Source of the DNA: an uncultured Eubacterium sp.
Lineage (GTDB): Bacteria > Bacillota > Clostridia > Oscillospirales > Acutalibacteraceae
Reading direction: 5' to 3'
Assembly: GCA_905233805.1 (NCBI GenBank)
Contig: CAJOER010000011.1
Span: 1 to 24,725, forward strand
DNA: 24,725 nucleotides
The notes beneath the pieces were generated by a model. The model had not been told where the DNA came from. It was given only the letters and a program-made list of their open reading frames with translations, and made no database searches. The translations under genes and the position numbers were made by a program. Below, one piece after another: positions 15,167 to 22,789 of the stretch (position 1 is its first letter; every line of letters begins with the position of its first letter).

Positions 15167-15181
15167 CATAAATTTAACAAT

Positions 15182-15940
15182 ATGAAGAGTTTTTTCAAAG
15201 AAAAACTTAACAGCAAAACGGCGCTTATAATTATTATAGGCGCTTTTTGCGTTGGCTTTTTTAATGAAGGTGTATGCGCATTTGCAGGCGTTGTATTGTC
15301 TGTATTACTTTTAATTAAACTTTTTGGCAGTAACAGGATAATTATTGAAAAAAGCCTTGTTTCCGTTACGGTAGCCATAGCGTGCTTCGGTTTTCTTATA
15401 GTGTCGATATGGGGATATGATAAATTCAATTCACTTCTTGGATTTATTAAGTTTTTCCCATTGCTTCTTTACTGGCTGATAATGTGTCAGGAGGGAAGAG
15501 AAGAGGGCGAAAAGGCACTTTTTGTTGTTCCTTATGCCGGCGCTGTAATGACGCTGATATCTCTCCCGCTTTCTTATATAACTCCCGTAAAAGACTACTT
15601 TTCTGTAAAGGGAAGACTAAGCGGATTCTTTCAGTATCCAAGCACGTTTGCGCTGTTCCTTATAATCGGAATTATAATAATCGCTTGCGAAGGCAGGTTC
15701 AGTTTTATTAAGGTTGCCGTTGCAGCAATTCTTATGCTGGGCATTTTTATGAGCGGCAGCAGAACCTCATTTATTGTTTTTGCCCTAAGCGTTGTTGGTA
15801 TTGTTCTTATTTCCGAGAATAAAAAACTGAAATTAACGCTGCTAAGCGTATTTGTCCGGCAGGGAAGAGCAGTCCTTTTACAAGGTTCCTTACAATTTCG
15901 TCAACTTCCGTTACGCTTAAAGGAAGACTCCTTTATATAA
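15182..15940 (+). pseudogene. O-antigen ligase/polymerase (Wzy_C) family, N-terminal part, frameshifted
   Basis: 252 codons to the first stop. About six hydrophobic segments, then the family-typical stretch RLSGFFQYPSTFALFL and MSGSRTSFIVFALS (about 160-205). After NKKLKLTLLSVFV (to about 15856) the frame turns into unrelated basic sequence and stops at 15938-15940. The -1 frame, open from 15823, continues the family: RFLTISSTSVTLKGRLLY and KHPFGIGYMGYYF. The gene is thus split by a shift of -1 (one base lost, or a larger out-of-frame deletion) near 15850-15870. Members are polytopic membrane enzymes that polymerise or transfer surface glycans. No ribosome site precedes the ATG at 15182. A sequencing error would also give this picture. 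Confidence 0.75.
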
Positions 15941-15987
15941 AGGATGCAATAAGATTTATTTTAAAGCATCCTTTCGGTATAGGATAT

Positions 15988-16833
15988 ATGGGCTATTACT
16001 TCGCTCAGGGCAGCTTCCAGACAGGCCTTTATTCAAATACGTTTGTTCATAACGAGCTTTTGCAGATTATGATTGATATCGGCTGGATTCCCGGAATTGC
16101 CGTTGCCGTATGCGTTGTTAAGGCGATTATTTCAAAGAATATTACGCCATTTAAGAAATTAATTATAGCCGCAATCTTCCTTCACTCGATGCTTGATTTC
16201 GACCTTCAGTATTTGGTTATCGGATTTATTGCTTTAACTTGTATGTATGAAGGCGAAAACAACATTGAAGTTAAGACGAATTCTGCTGTTAAAACCGTTG
16301 TTGCAGCTCTCCTCGCAGTGATATGCATTACAGGCTTATACCTCGGTTCGTCTTCGCTTATGTATCAGCTCGGCAAGAGCGATACAGCGGTAAAAATATG
16401 CAAGTATAACACTATGGCGCAGCTTGACTTTTTGCGCTATGGGGACGAAGTTGACGAACTGAACGGCGTTGCCGATACGGTTATTAAAAACAATAAACAC
16501 GTGTCAAACGCTTACAGTGTAAAGGCGCTTTGCGCTTATTCCGAGGGCGACGTTGAGCAGACGATAGAGTATAAGAAAAAAGCTATTGAGTGCAACAGGT
16601 ATTTTCAGGACGAATATACTGACTTTGCAGGTATGCTTGTAAGTGCTGCTCAGCTTTATGCAGAGCAGGAGGATTATGACAGCGCACAGTACTGTCTTGA
16701 TGAGCTTGTTGAACTTAATAACACAATTGATGAAGTAAACTCTTCTACGGATAAGCTTGCATATGACCTGCCCGATTCTCCCGAGATTTCTTTACCCGAC
16801 GAGTATAAATCATTTATTGAAGAGGCTGAATAA
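15988..16833 (+). pseudogene. O-antigen ligase/polymerase (Wzy_C) family, C-terminal part with TPR-like tail
   Basis: 281 aa from the ATG at 15988, but recognisable sequence in this frame begins at about 15865, so this is the downstream half of the frameshifted gene rather than an independent one. It opens with MGYYFAQGSFQTGLYSNTFVHNE, then LLQIMIDIGWIPG, the VHN-(E/D)-LLQ-x-x-x-D-x-G signature of O-antigen ligase-like proteins, followed by about three membrane segments (to about 125). The last 150 residues are soluble and helical with TPR-like character (DVEQTIEYKKKAIECN, EQEDYDSAQYCLDELVELNN), as in many Firmicutes homologues. A weak AGGA precedes the ATG by 4 nt. If the frameshift is an error, the intact gene is 15182-16833. 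Confidence 0.75.
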
Positions 16834-16907
16834 TCAATATATTTAACCCGTTTATACTATATTTTCGAAATATGCATATAATTTAATATGCGATATATAA
16901 ATAAATG

Positions 16908-16936
16908 TTGATTTTTTTGTCGATATGTAGTATAAT
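16908..16936 (+). promoter_or_regulatory. Sigma-A promoter of pgi
   Basis: -35 TTGATT at 16908-16913, 17-bp spacer, -10 TATAAT at 16931-16936. Its 29 bases match the recA promoter at 23 positions. Confidence 0.85.
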
Positions 16937-16980
16937 CCTTGCTATAATTTTATTTAGTAATTAAATAAGAGGTTAAATAT

Positions 16981-18324
16981 ATGTTTAAACTTGAAGACAG
17001 ATATGTTCAGTCCTTTATAAATCAGGCGGATTATTCCGCTATGGTTTCAAAGACTGTTGCTGCTGACAAAATTCTCCGCGACGGTAACGGCGAGGGGAAC
17101 GACTATCTCGGCTGGGTTAATTTACCTGAAAATTACGATAAAGAAGAATTTGCCGAAATTAAAAAAGCAGCGGAGTATATCAAGAATAATGCCGACGTTC
17201 TTATCGTTATAGGAATAGGCGGTTCATATCTCGGCGCAAGAGCCGTAATTGAGGCTATCAAGTCCCCGAATTACAATCTTCTGAAAAAGAGTACGCCGCA
17301 GATATATTTTATTGGTAATTCTATCAGCCCGTCTTCGCTCAATGAGATTGTAGCGCTTTGCGAAGGCAAGGATATTGCCGTTAACGTTATATCCAAGAGC
17401 GGAACAACTACTGAGCCTGCAATAGCTTTCAGAGTATTCAGAGAGCTTGTTAACAGCAGATATTCTAAGGAAGAGGCTGCAAAGAGAATTTTCTGTACAA
17501 CTGATAAGAATAAGGGCACTCTTAAAGAGCTTGCCGATAATGAGGGTTATAAGACTTTTGTTGTTCCCGACGATGTAGGCGGACGTTACTCGGTTCTCAC
17601 CGCGGTAGGTCTTCTACCTATTGCAGTAGCTGGAATTGATATTGACGCGCTTATGAAGGGCGCAGCAGACGCTATGAACGACTGTGCCTCAATACGTGAC
17701 GTTGAAAACAGCGACGTACTGAGATATGTCGTTTTACGCAATCTCTTTTATAACTATGGAAGAAAGTGCGAATGCTTCGTTTCTTACGAGCCTTCAATGG
17801 CTATGTTCAACGAATGGCTCAAACAGCTTTTCGGCGAGAGCGAGGGTAAGGACGGAAAGGGACTTTTCCCGGTATCCACCGTATTTTCAACCGACCTTCA
17901 TTCGCTCGGCCAGTTTATTCAGGAGAGCGGAAAAGGCCTTATGTTTGAGACCGTAGTTAAATTCAATAACTGCGATAACGATTACGTTATCGGCTCCCAG
18001 GAGGGTAACCTTGACGGTCTTAACTTCCTTTCGGGCGAAAAGATGAGCGTTGTTAACGAAAAAGCAAGGCTCGGTACTCTCCTTGCGCACACCGAAGGCG
18101 GAGTGGAAAATCTTGTAATTGAACTTGACAAAATTGACGAATACAATATAGGCCAGCTTATTTATTCTTTTGAATATGCCTGCGCTGTATCGGGTTACGT
18201 TCTCGGCGTTAATCCGTTTAACCAGCCCGGCGTTGAAAGTTACAAGAAGAATATGTTTGCTCTTCTCGGTAAACCCGGATATGAGAGCGAAAAAGAAAGG
18301 CTTGAAAATCAACTGGGTTTATGA
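16981..18324 (+). CDS. pgi: Glucose-6-phosphate isomerase
   Basis: 447 aa, the length usual for Firmicutes Pgi. AAGAGG at 16967-16972 is 8 nt before the ATG at 16981. The sugar-phosphate-binding IGIGGSYLGARAVIEA (about 77-92), SKSGTTTEPAIAFR (about 138), GGRYSVLTAVGLLP (about 200) and FGESEGKDGKGLFPVS (about 284) are all present, with the conserved STDLHSLGQFIQ after them and a C-terminal NPFNQPGVE carrying the usual catalytic region. It interconverts glucose-6-phosphate and fructose-6-phosphate in glycolysis and gluconeogenesis. A small P-loop gene follows after 63 bp with no clear terminator, so both may be transcribed together. Confidence 0.97.
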   Translation: MFKLEDRYVQSFINQADYSAMVSKTVAADKILRDGNGEGNDYLGWVNLPENYDKEEFAEIKKAAEYIKNNADVLIVIGIGGSYLGARAVIEAIKSPNYNLLKKSTPQIYFIGNSISPSSLNEIVALCEGKDIAVNVISKSGTTTEPAIAFRVFRELVNSRYSKEEAAKRIFCTTDKNKGTLKELADNEGYKTFVVPDDVGGRYSVLTAVGLLPIAVAGIDIDALMKGAADAMNDCASIRDVENSDVLRYVVLRNLFYNYGRKCECFVSYEPSMAMFNEWLKQLFGESEGKDGKGLFPVSTVFSTDLHSLGQFIQESGKGLMFETVVKFNNCDNDYVIGSQEGNLDGLNFLSGEKMSVVNEKARLGTLLAHTEGGVENLVIELDKIDEYNIGQLIYSFEYACAVSGYVLGVNPFNQPGVESYKKNMFALLGKPGYESEKERLENQLGL

Positions 18325-18387
18325 TAAACTATCAATACGGATAAGCCTCAACTTGTCCCGAAAGTAACCCGTTTTGGAGGAATAAAA

Positions 18388-18804
18388 ATGATTAGAGTAA
18401 TTATCGGTAATAAAGGTCACGGCAAAACAAAGAGACTCATAGAACTCGTAAATAACTGTACTGCCGAATCTGACGGTAACGTTGTATGCGTAGAAAAAGA
18501 ACCTAAGCTTACTTATGACGTATCATCAAGAGCAAGACTTTTAGAAACCGATACATATGCGATAAAAGGCCACAAGGCGCTTTACGGATATCTTGCCGGA
18601 ATCTGTGCAGGAAACTATGACGTAACCGATATTCTTGTTGACGCAACATTTAAGATTGTAGGAAGAGAATACGATAAGCTGATTCAGTTTTTTGATATGC
18701 TTTCGGAACTCAGCGAAGCAACCGACGTAAACTTTTATTTTACGCTTAGCTGTGATAAAGATGATTTACCTGTTGAGGTATTTGATTTCTGTGAAGAAGT
18801 ATAA
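18388..18804 (+). CDS. Small P-loop NTPase-like protein, function unknown
   Basis: 138 aa. GGAGGAAT lies 7 nt or so upstream of the ATG at 18388. The N-terminus carries an intact Walker A, GNKGHGKT (residues 7-14). A hydrophobic strand ending in Asp (DILVDAT, about 87-93) could serve as Walker B, and NFYFTLSCD (about 119) looks like a later core strand. The protein is very short for a P-loop enzyme and has no sensor, arginine finger, helicase or transport motif that I can see, nor a membrane segment. Similar small proteins in Clostridia are sometimes loosely named after PilT without evidence. It follows pgi and ends at a strong terminator. Confidence 0.78.
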   Translation: MIRVIIGNKGHGKTKRLIELVNNCTAESDGNVVCVEKEPKLTYDVSSRARLLETDTYAIKGHKALYGYLAGICAGNYDVTDILVDATFKIVGREYDKLIQFFDMLSELSEATDVNFYFTLSCDKDDLPVEVFDFCEEV

Positions 18805-18817
18805 AATAATATTTTTT

Positions 18818-18848
18818 CGGAGCTGTTAATTCAGCTCCGTTTTTTTTG
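18818..18848 (+). terminator. Rho-independent terminator after the P-loop gene
   Basis: An 8-bp stem CGGAGCTG/CAGCTCCG (18818-18825 with 18832-18839), a 6-nt loop and a T run at 18840-18847. Confidence 0.94.
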
Positions 18849-18914
18849 TTGTATTTTCTTATATCGGAGTACTAATGTGTAAAAGCATTAAATAAGAAAG
18901 GTAAGGGAATACAT

Positions 18915-20186
18915 ATGAGAATACTTATGAGAGGCGCAATAGACCCGTTGGAAGTCATGTCTCCGTCTAAATTCATTATTGAAAACCACACCGGCGGAAA
19001 CATTGGCAATTTACTGTATTTAAGCAGTATTGCAAGAACGATTCTGACTGATGGCACCGTTATCGACTACGTTAACCTGAAAAGGCAGAGGATAGACGAC
19101 GAATATATAGAATATGTAAATGAAAATTATGATATTTTTCTTATTCCGCTTGCCAACGCTTTTAAATTGAAAGGTCATGACGAGCTAACTATAATTTCGC
19201 GATTTGTTAAAAAGCTTAAAATCCCGTGCTGTATTATCGGCGTGGGAATTCAGCAGATGCTCTTTTCCGATGAATCGTTTTATGATTATTACAAGTACAA
19301 TGATGAAGCAAAGGAAATGCTCAGCGCAGTGCTTGAAAAATCTCCTATTATAGGCGTCAGGGGAGAATACAGCGCCGATTATCTTAAAACACTCGGATTT
19401 ATCCCCGAAAAAGATTATACCGTAATAGGATGTCCTTCGCTTTTTACTTACGGTGAAAACCTGCCGAAAACAAAAATAATATATTTGACACGTTTTTCTA
19501 AGATTGCCTTTAATTCGAAGAGCGAGTGGGAGCAGCAGGAGTTTTATACCGATTTTATTGACTATTTAAAAATGAATATGAACAGGTTCGAAAACACCGT
19601 ATATGTTCAGCAGAGAATAGATGACATAAGAATGATTTATCTTGACACTCTCAAACAAAATCTTAAAAAGAATAAGTTTTATGATGTGTCTAAAGCGATT
19701 AGTTTTACTAATGCAAACAGCTGGATTGAGTATCTTAAAAACAGCGTTGACTTTTCTTTCGGCTCGCGTATTCACGGTAATGTTGCCGCAATTCTCGGAG
19801 GAGTGCCGTCCGTAACCGTTCCTTTTGATAAAAGGGTTTATGAGCTTGCCGACTATCATAATATCCCTATGATTGATTATAAGAGCATTAATGAAGATTT
19901 AAACTTATACGACGTATTTAATAATGCCGATTTTTCATCCATTCAGCGCGGACACAAAGAGAGATTCGTGCATTATATTGACTTCCTTCATAAAATCGGA
20001 CTTAAAACCGTTTACGATTCCAAACGCGCATCGGAATTTCCTTACGATAAAATTATGAAAAGCAGAACATATCCGGGCGTAATTGAATCATATGACGCGT
20101 TACCGTATGAAGAAAAGGCGAACCGATACCGCGAGGCATTTTTGATGTATTCAGATAAGCTTGACAATCTTAAAAGACAGCTATAA
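18915..20186 (+). CDS. Polysaccharide pyruvyl transferase family protein
   Basis: 423 aa, soluble. AAGGGAA upstream supports the ATG at 18915. The N-terminal half has NHTGGNIGNLLYLSSI (about 25-40), the family's start-of-fold Gly-Asn segment; the middle has IIGVGIQQM and IIGVRGEYSADYLKTLG; and the C-terminal half has the hallmark FGSRIHGNVAAILGGVPSV (about 277-295) with the Arg-His pair used in substrate binding. Family members move pyruvate from phosphoenolpyruvate onto sugars of cell-wall or exopolysaccharides (as CsaB does). No glycan gene cluster surrounds it here, so acceptor and role are open. It stands alone between two terminators and promoters, after a 110-bp gap. Confidence 0.88.
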   Translation: MRILMRGAIDPLEVMSPSKFIIENHTGGNIGNLLYLSSIARTILTDGTVIDYVNLKRQRIDDEYIEYVNENYDIFLIPLANAFKLKGHDELTIISRFVKKLKIPCCIIGVGIQQMLFSDESFYDYYKYNDEAKEMLSAVLEKSPIIGVRGEYSADYLKTLGFIPEKDYTVIGCPSLFTYGENLPKTKIIYLTRFSKIAFNSKSEWEQQEFYTDFIDYLKMNMNRFENTVYVQQRIDDIRMIYLDTLKQNLKKNKFYDVSKAISFTNANSWIEYLKNSVDFSFGSRIHGNVAAILGGVPSVTVPFDKRVYELADYHNIPMIDYKSINEDLNLYDVFNNADFSSIQRGHKERFVHYIDFLHKIGLKTVYDSKRASEFPYDKIMKSRTYPGVIESYDALPYEEKANRYREAFLMYSDKLDNLKRQL

Positions 20187-20209
20187 TCAACAATAGAATT
20201 ATTTTACTA

Positions 20210-20238
20210 TTGACAAATTATAATTAAATATATATAAT
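20210..20238 (+). promoter_or_regulatory. Consensus sigma-A promoter of yceD-rpmF
   Basis: Perfect -35 TTGACA (20210-20215), 17-bp spacer and perfect -10 TATAAT (20233-20238). The strongest promoter match in the window, fitting a ribosomal protein operon. Confidence 0.95.
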
Positions 20239-20266
20239 ACATAGGTACAATTATGAGGTGGTATAT

Positions 20267-20761
20267 ATGCAGCTCGATTTTACTAACATATTCAATTCTT
20301 CCTGCGACGCTGTTGACGTCGATTATTCACTCTCACTTGAAGATTTTGAATATGGCACTTATAAGCCACTCAAAGACGGTGCCAAAGTAAAGGGCAGAGC
20401 ATATTCAAGAGCCGACGTCGCTCATCTCGATTTAAATATCTCGTTTGATTTTTACGGAATCTGCGACCGCTGCGCCGACGAGTTTAAGCGTGCGTATTCC
20501 TTCGATATATCGAAGATAGTTGTGGAAAGCCTTGAAAACGAGCTTGATGATGACGGCTATGCAATCACCGAAAATAAGATTCTTGATATAGATGATTTGG
20601 TATATCAGGAAATTCAGCTGTTTTTACCGCATAAAATGCTTTGCAGTGACGATTGCAAGGGACTGTGTACAAAATGCGGTACTAATCTTAACAGAGAAGA
20701 GTGCAACTGTAAAAAGGACGTTGACCCGCGTTTGGAAGCGCTCCTTCAGCTGCTTGATTAA
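20267..20761 (+). CDS. yceD: YceD/DUF177 family protein (23S rRNA accumulation)
   Basis: 164 aa. GAGGTG (20255-20260) is 6 nt before the ATG at 20267, so a GTG at 20258 inside that site is rejected. The protein shows the DUF177 layout: an N-terminal beta domain, then CDRCADEF (about 68) and a C-terminal CSDDCKGLCTKCGTNLN (about 127-143) ending ALLQLLD. YceD is conserved directly upstream of rpmF across bacteria, and in E. coli and plants is needed for normal 23S rRNA levels. The same arrangement is kept here, 40 bp before rpmF. The cysteine clusters suggest metal binding. Confidence 0.93.
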   Translation: MQLDFTNIFNSSCDAVDVDYSLSLEDFEYGTYKPLKDGAKVKGRAYSRADVAHLDLNISFDFYGICDRCADEFKRAYSFDISKIVVESLENELDDDGYAITENKILDIDDLVYQEIQLFLPHKMLCSDDCKGLCTKCGTNLNREECNCKKDVDPRLEALLQLLD

Positions 20762-20801
20762 TAAACAATTACTTTTATTCATAAATAAGGAGGAAACTAA
20801 A

Positions 20802-20981
20802 ATGGCAGTACCTACCAGAAGAACTTCTAAGGCAAGAAAGAATAAGAGACGTTCAAGCGTTTGGAAGATTGATGCTCCTACACTTGTTAAATGCCCTAAC
20901 TGCGGCGGTTACACCGTACCTCATAAGGTATGCAAGAACTGCGGCTCTTATAACGGTAAAGAAGTTATAAGCATGGACTGA
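20802..20981 (+). CDS. rpmF: 50S ribosomal protein L32
   Basis: 59 aa. GGAGG (20789-20793) precedes the ATG at 20802. The sequence MAVPTRRTSKARKNKRRS is diagnostic of L32. A zinc knuckle of the four-Cys type follows, CPNC (about 29-32) and CKNC (about 42-45), so this is the zinc-binding (C+) form. It is cotranscribed with yceD and followed by a hairpin. Confidence 0.98.
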   Translation: MAVPTRRTSKARKNKRRSSVWKIDAPTLVKCPNCGGYTVPHKVCKNCGSYNGKEVISMD

Positions 20982-20990
20982 TTAATGCTG

Positions 20991-21017
20991 GGACGGCTTA
21001 ATAAGCCGTCCTTATTT
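20991..21017 (+). terminator. Terminator or attenuator between rpmF and der
   Basis: A 9-bp stem GGACGGCTT/AAGCCGTCC (20991-20999 with 21003-21011) with a 3-nt loop, then TTATTTAT. The T tract is imperfect and no separate der promoter was found, so partial read-through into der is likely. Confidence 0.75.
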
Positions 21018-21037
21018 ATAATTATTGAGGTATTATT

Positions 21038-22369
21038 ATGGCAAAACCCGTTGTTGCAATTGTCGGTAGACCTAACGTCGGCAAGTCAACGCTTTTCAAT
21101 AAACTTATCGGCTCGCGCCTTTCCATAGTTGACGATACTCCCGGCGTTACGAGAGACAGAATTTACGGCGACTGCGAATGGCTGAAATATAAGTTTTTAC
21201 TTGTTGATACTGGCGGTATTGAGCCGTATTCGGATGACGTCATCCTTTCTCAGATGAGAAATCAGGCGCAAATCGCTATTGAAACCGCTGACGTTATTGT
21301 TCTGGTCTGCGACTTGAAGTGTGGCGTAGTAGCCTCCGACCAGGAGGTTGCCGCTATGCTTTTAAAATCGAATAAGCCTATCGTGCTGTGCGTTAATAAG
21401 TGCGATAAAATCGGCGCGCCTGACCCTGACTTTTACGAGTTTTATAATCTCGGCCTCGGCGACCCGATTGCAGTATCCTCGATTCACGGCCACGGCACGG
21501 GTGATTTACTTGACGAGGTTGTCAAATACTTTCCCGAACCTTCTGAGGATGACGAGGAAGATGAAGAGATTGTTAACGTCGCCGTTATCGGTAAGCCTAA
21601 CGTCGGCAAGTCCTCACTTGTTAATAAAATCTGCGGTGAAGAGCGCGTAATTGTATCCGATATTGCCGGTACGACGAGAGATACTACCGATACTTTCATT
21701 GAAAACAGTTACGGTAAGTTCAATTTCATTGATACTGCAGGGCTCAGACGTAAGAGCAGAGTTAACGACGATATTGAAAAGTATTCAATTATCCGTGCAA
21801 GAATGGCAGTTGAACGCGCCAACGTCTGCGTTATTATGATTGACGCTACAGTCGGCTTTACAGAGCAGGACAGCAAGGTTGCAGGAATTGCTATGGAGCA
21901 GGGGAAAGCCTGTATAATTGCAGTTAATAAATGGGACGCTGTTGAAAAAGACGGTAATACGATGAAAGAGTTTACCGAAAAGCTTTCAAATGATTTTTCG
22001 TTTATTTCATATGCTCCGTTCCTGTTTATTTCTGCAAAAACGGGCCAGCGTATCGATAAACTCTTTGAATTGATTGTATACGTACATTCTCAGAATTCAA
22101 TGAGAATATCTACGGGAAGGCTTAACGAGGTTCTTGCGGTTGCTACGGCAAGAGTACAGCCTCCAACCGATAAGGGAAGAAGGCTGAAAATATACTATAT
22201 GACTCAGGCGTCCACAAGACCGCCTACATTTGTTTTTTTTGTAAACCGCGCTGACCTTTTCCATTTTTCGTATCAGCGCTACCTTGAAAATCAAATCCGC
22301 GAAATATTCGGACTTGACGGAACGCCTATACGTTTCATAATCCGAGAGCGCGGCGAGGGCAAGAAATAA
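21038..22369 (+). CDS. der: Ribosome biogenesis GTPase Der (EngA)
   Basis: 443 aa, standard length. GAGG about 9 nt upstream supports the ATG at 21038. Two tandem G domains are complete: domain 1 with GRPNVGKST (10-18), DTPGVTRDR, DTGG and NKCD; domain 2 with GKPNVGKSS (185-193), DIAGTTRDT, DTAG and NKWD. An acidic linker (SEDDEEDEEI, about 168-177) joins them and a C-terminal KH-like domain begins near 350, with the conserved PPTFVFFVN. Der is essential for 50S subunit assembly, which suits its place behind yceD-rpmF. Confidence 0.98.
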   Translation: MAKPVVAIVGRPNVGKSTLFNKLIGSRLSIVDDTPGVTRDRIYGDCEWLKYKFLLVDTGGIEPYSDDVILSQMRNQAQIAIETADVIVLVCDLKCGVVASDQEVAAMLLKSNKPIVLCVNKCDKIGAPDPDFYEFYNLGLGDPIAVSSIHGHGTGDLLDEVVKYFPEPSEDDEEDEEIVNVAVIGKPNVGKSSLVNKICGEERVIVSDIAGTTRDTTDTFIENSYGKFNFIDTAGLRRKSRVNDDIEKYSIIRARMAVERANVCVIMIDATVGFTEQDSKVAGIAMEQGKACIIAVNKWDAVEKDGNTMKEFTEKLSNDFSFISYAPFLFISAKTGQRIDKLFELIVYVHSQNSMRISTGRLNEVLAVATARVQPPTDKGRRLKIYYMTQASTRPPTFVFFVNRADLFHFSYQRYLENQIREIFGLDGTPIRFIIRERGEGKK

Positions 22370-22370
22370 A

Positions 22371-22400
22371 AAACAAACCGTCCGAAAGGACGGTTTTTAA
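22371..22400. terminator. Bidirectional terminator between der and rpmB
   Basis: A 9-bp stem AAACCGTCC/GGACGGTTT (22375-22383 with 22388-22396) with a GAAA tetraloop. T bases follow on the plus strand (22394-22398) and the A-rich 22366-22377 supplies the T tract on the minus strand. Confidence 0.93.
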
Positions 22401-22409
22401 TTTGATTAA

Positions 22410-22595
22410 TTAAGCTCTTTCAACCTTACCTGAACGAAGGCATCTTGTGCAAACATATACTCTTTTGGGAGAGCCGTTAACGATAGCCTTAACTCTCTTG
22501 ATATTAGGCTTCCAAGTTCTGTTGCTTCTTCTGTGTGAGTGTGATACCTTAATACCGAAGGAAACGTCTTTTCCGCAGTATTCACATTTAGCCAT
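22410..22595 (-). CDS. rpmB: 50S ribosomal protein L28
   Basis: 61 aa. The minus-strand AAGGAGGTG lies 8 nt before the ATG at 22595, excluding longer versions starting up to 22640. The sequence MAKCEYCGKDVSFGIKVSHS and the SHRRSNRTWKPN stretch identify L28. Cysteine pairs CEYC (4-7) and CTRC (about 50-53) mark the zinc-binding form. It is monocistronic, with its own promoter and a terminator shared with der. Confidence 0.98.
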   Translation of the reverse strand: MAKCEYCGKDVSFGIKVSHSHRRSNRTWKPNIKRVKAIVNGSPKRVYVCTRCLRSGKVERA

Positions 22596-22630
22596 TTGCG
22601 AACACCTCCTTATAAATTTAGAACGCATAA

Positions 22631-22659
22631 ATATTACCACAATCTAACATAAAATGCAA
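22631..22659 (-). promoter_or_regulatory. Sigma-A promoter of rpmB
   Basis: On the minus strand: -35 TTGCAT (complement of 22654-22659), 17-bp spacer, -10 TAATAT (complement of 22631-22636). Leader of about 30 nt. Confidence 0.75.
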
Positions 22660-22717
22660 GTGTTTTTTTAATTTATTTTAATAAAGTGTAAAATTACGGG
22701 CTAATTTGTATTATTTC

Positions 22718-22746
22718 TTGATTTTATACACGATATATTGTATAAT
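22718..22746 (+). promoter_or_regulatory. Sigma-A promoter of recA
   Basis: -35 TTGATT at 22718-22723, 17-bp spacer, -10 TATAAT at 22741-22746. The spacer and most of the -10 form a palindrome listed separately. Confidence 0.88.
22724..22745. promoter_or_regulatory. Candidate operator (palindrome) in the recA promoter
   Basis: TTATACA (22724-22730) and TGTATAA (22739-22745) are perfect reverse complements separated by 8 nt. The repeat fills the space between -35 and -10 and covers the -10, the usual place for a repressor site. It does not resemble the Bacillus LexA box (GAAC-N4-GTTC type). The function is inferred from position alone. Confidence 0.45.
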
Positions 22747-22789
22747 TGCAATGTATTAATTTATATATTATTATATGGAGGTTAAAAGA

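Noticed and set aside
15821..15826. A6 run as a programmed -1 frameshift site in the Wzy_C gene
   Set aside because: The heptamer is T-AAA-AAA in frame, not a standard slippery site, and the hydrophobic family-like sequence continues in the first frame past it (to about 15856).
16874..16891. Inverted repeat GCATAT-N6-ATATGC before pgi as terminator or operator
   Set aside because: AT-rich 6-bp arms, no T tract, and it lies upstream of the -35; common in such sequence.
17887..18312. 141-codon open frame antisense to pgi
   Set aside because: Shadow of a well-conserved gene; no start signal or recognisable family.
20191..20212. CAATAG/CTATTG repeat after the pyruvyl transferase gene as terminator
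   Set aside because: A 6-bp weak stem with 10-nt loop and no T tract; it overlaps the -35 of the next promoter.
20592..20801. Longer frame upstream of rpmF starting at 20592
   Set aside because: It runs through yceD in another frame; L32 starts at 20802 behind its own GGAGG.
22596..22640. N-terminal extension of rpmB
   Set aside because: L28 begins at MAKCEYC with a perfect AAGGAGGTG before it; the extension overlaps the promoter.
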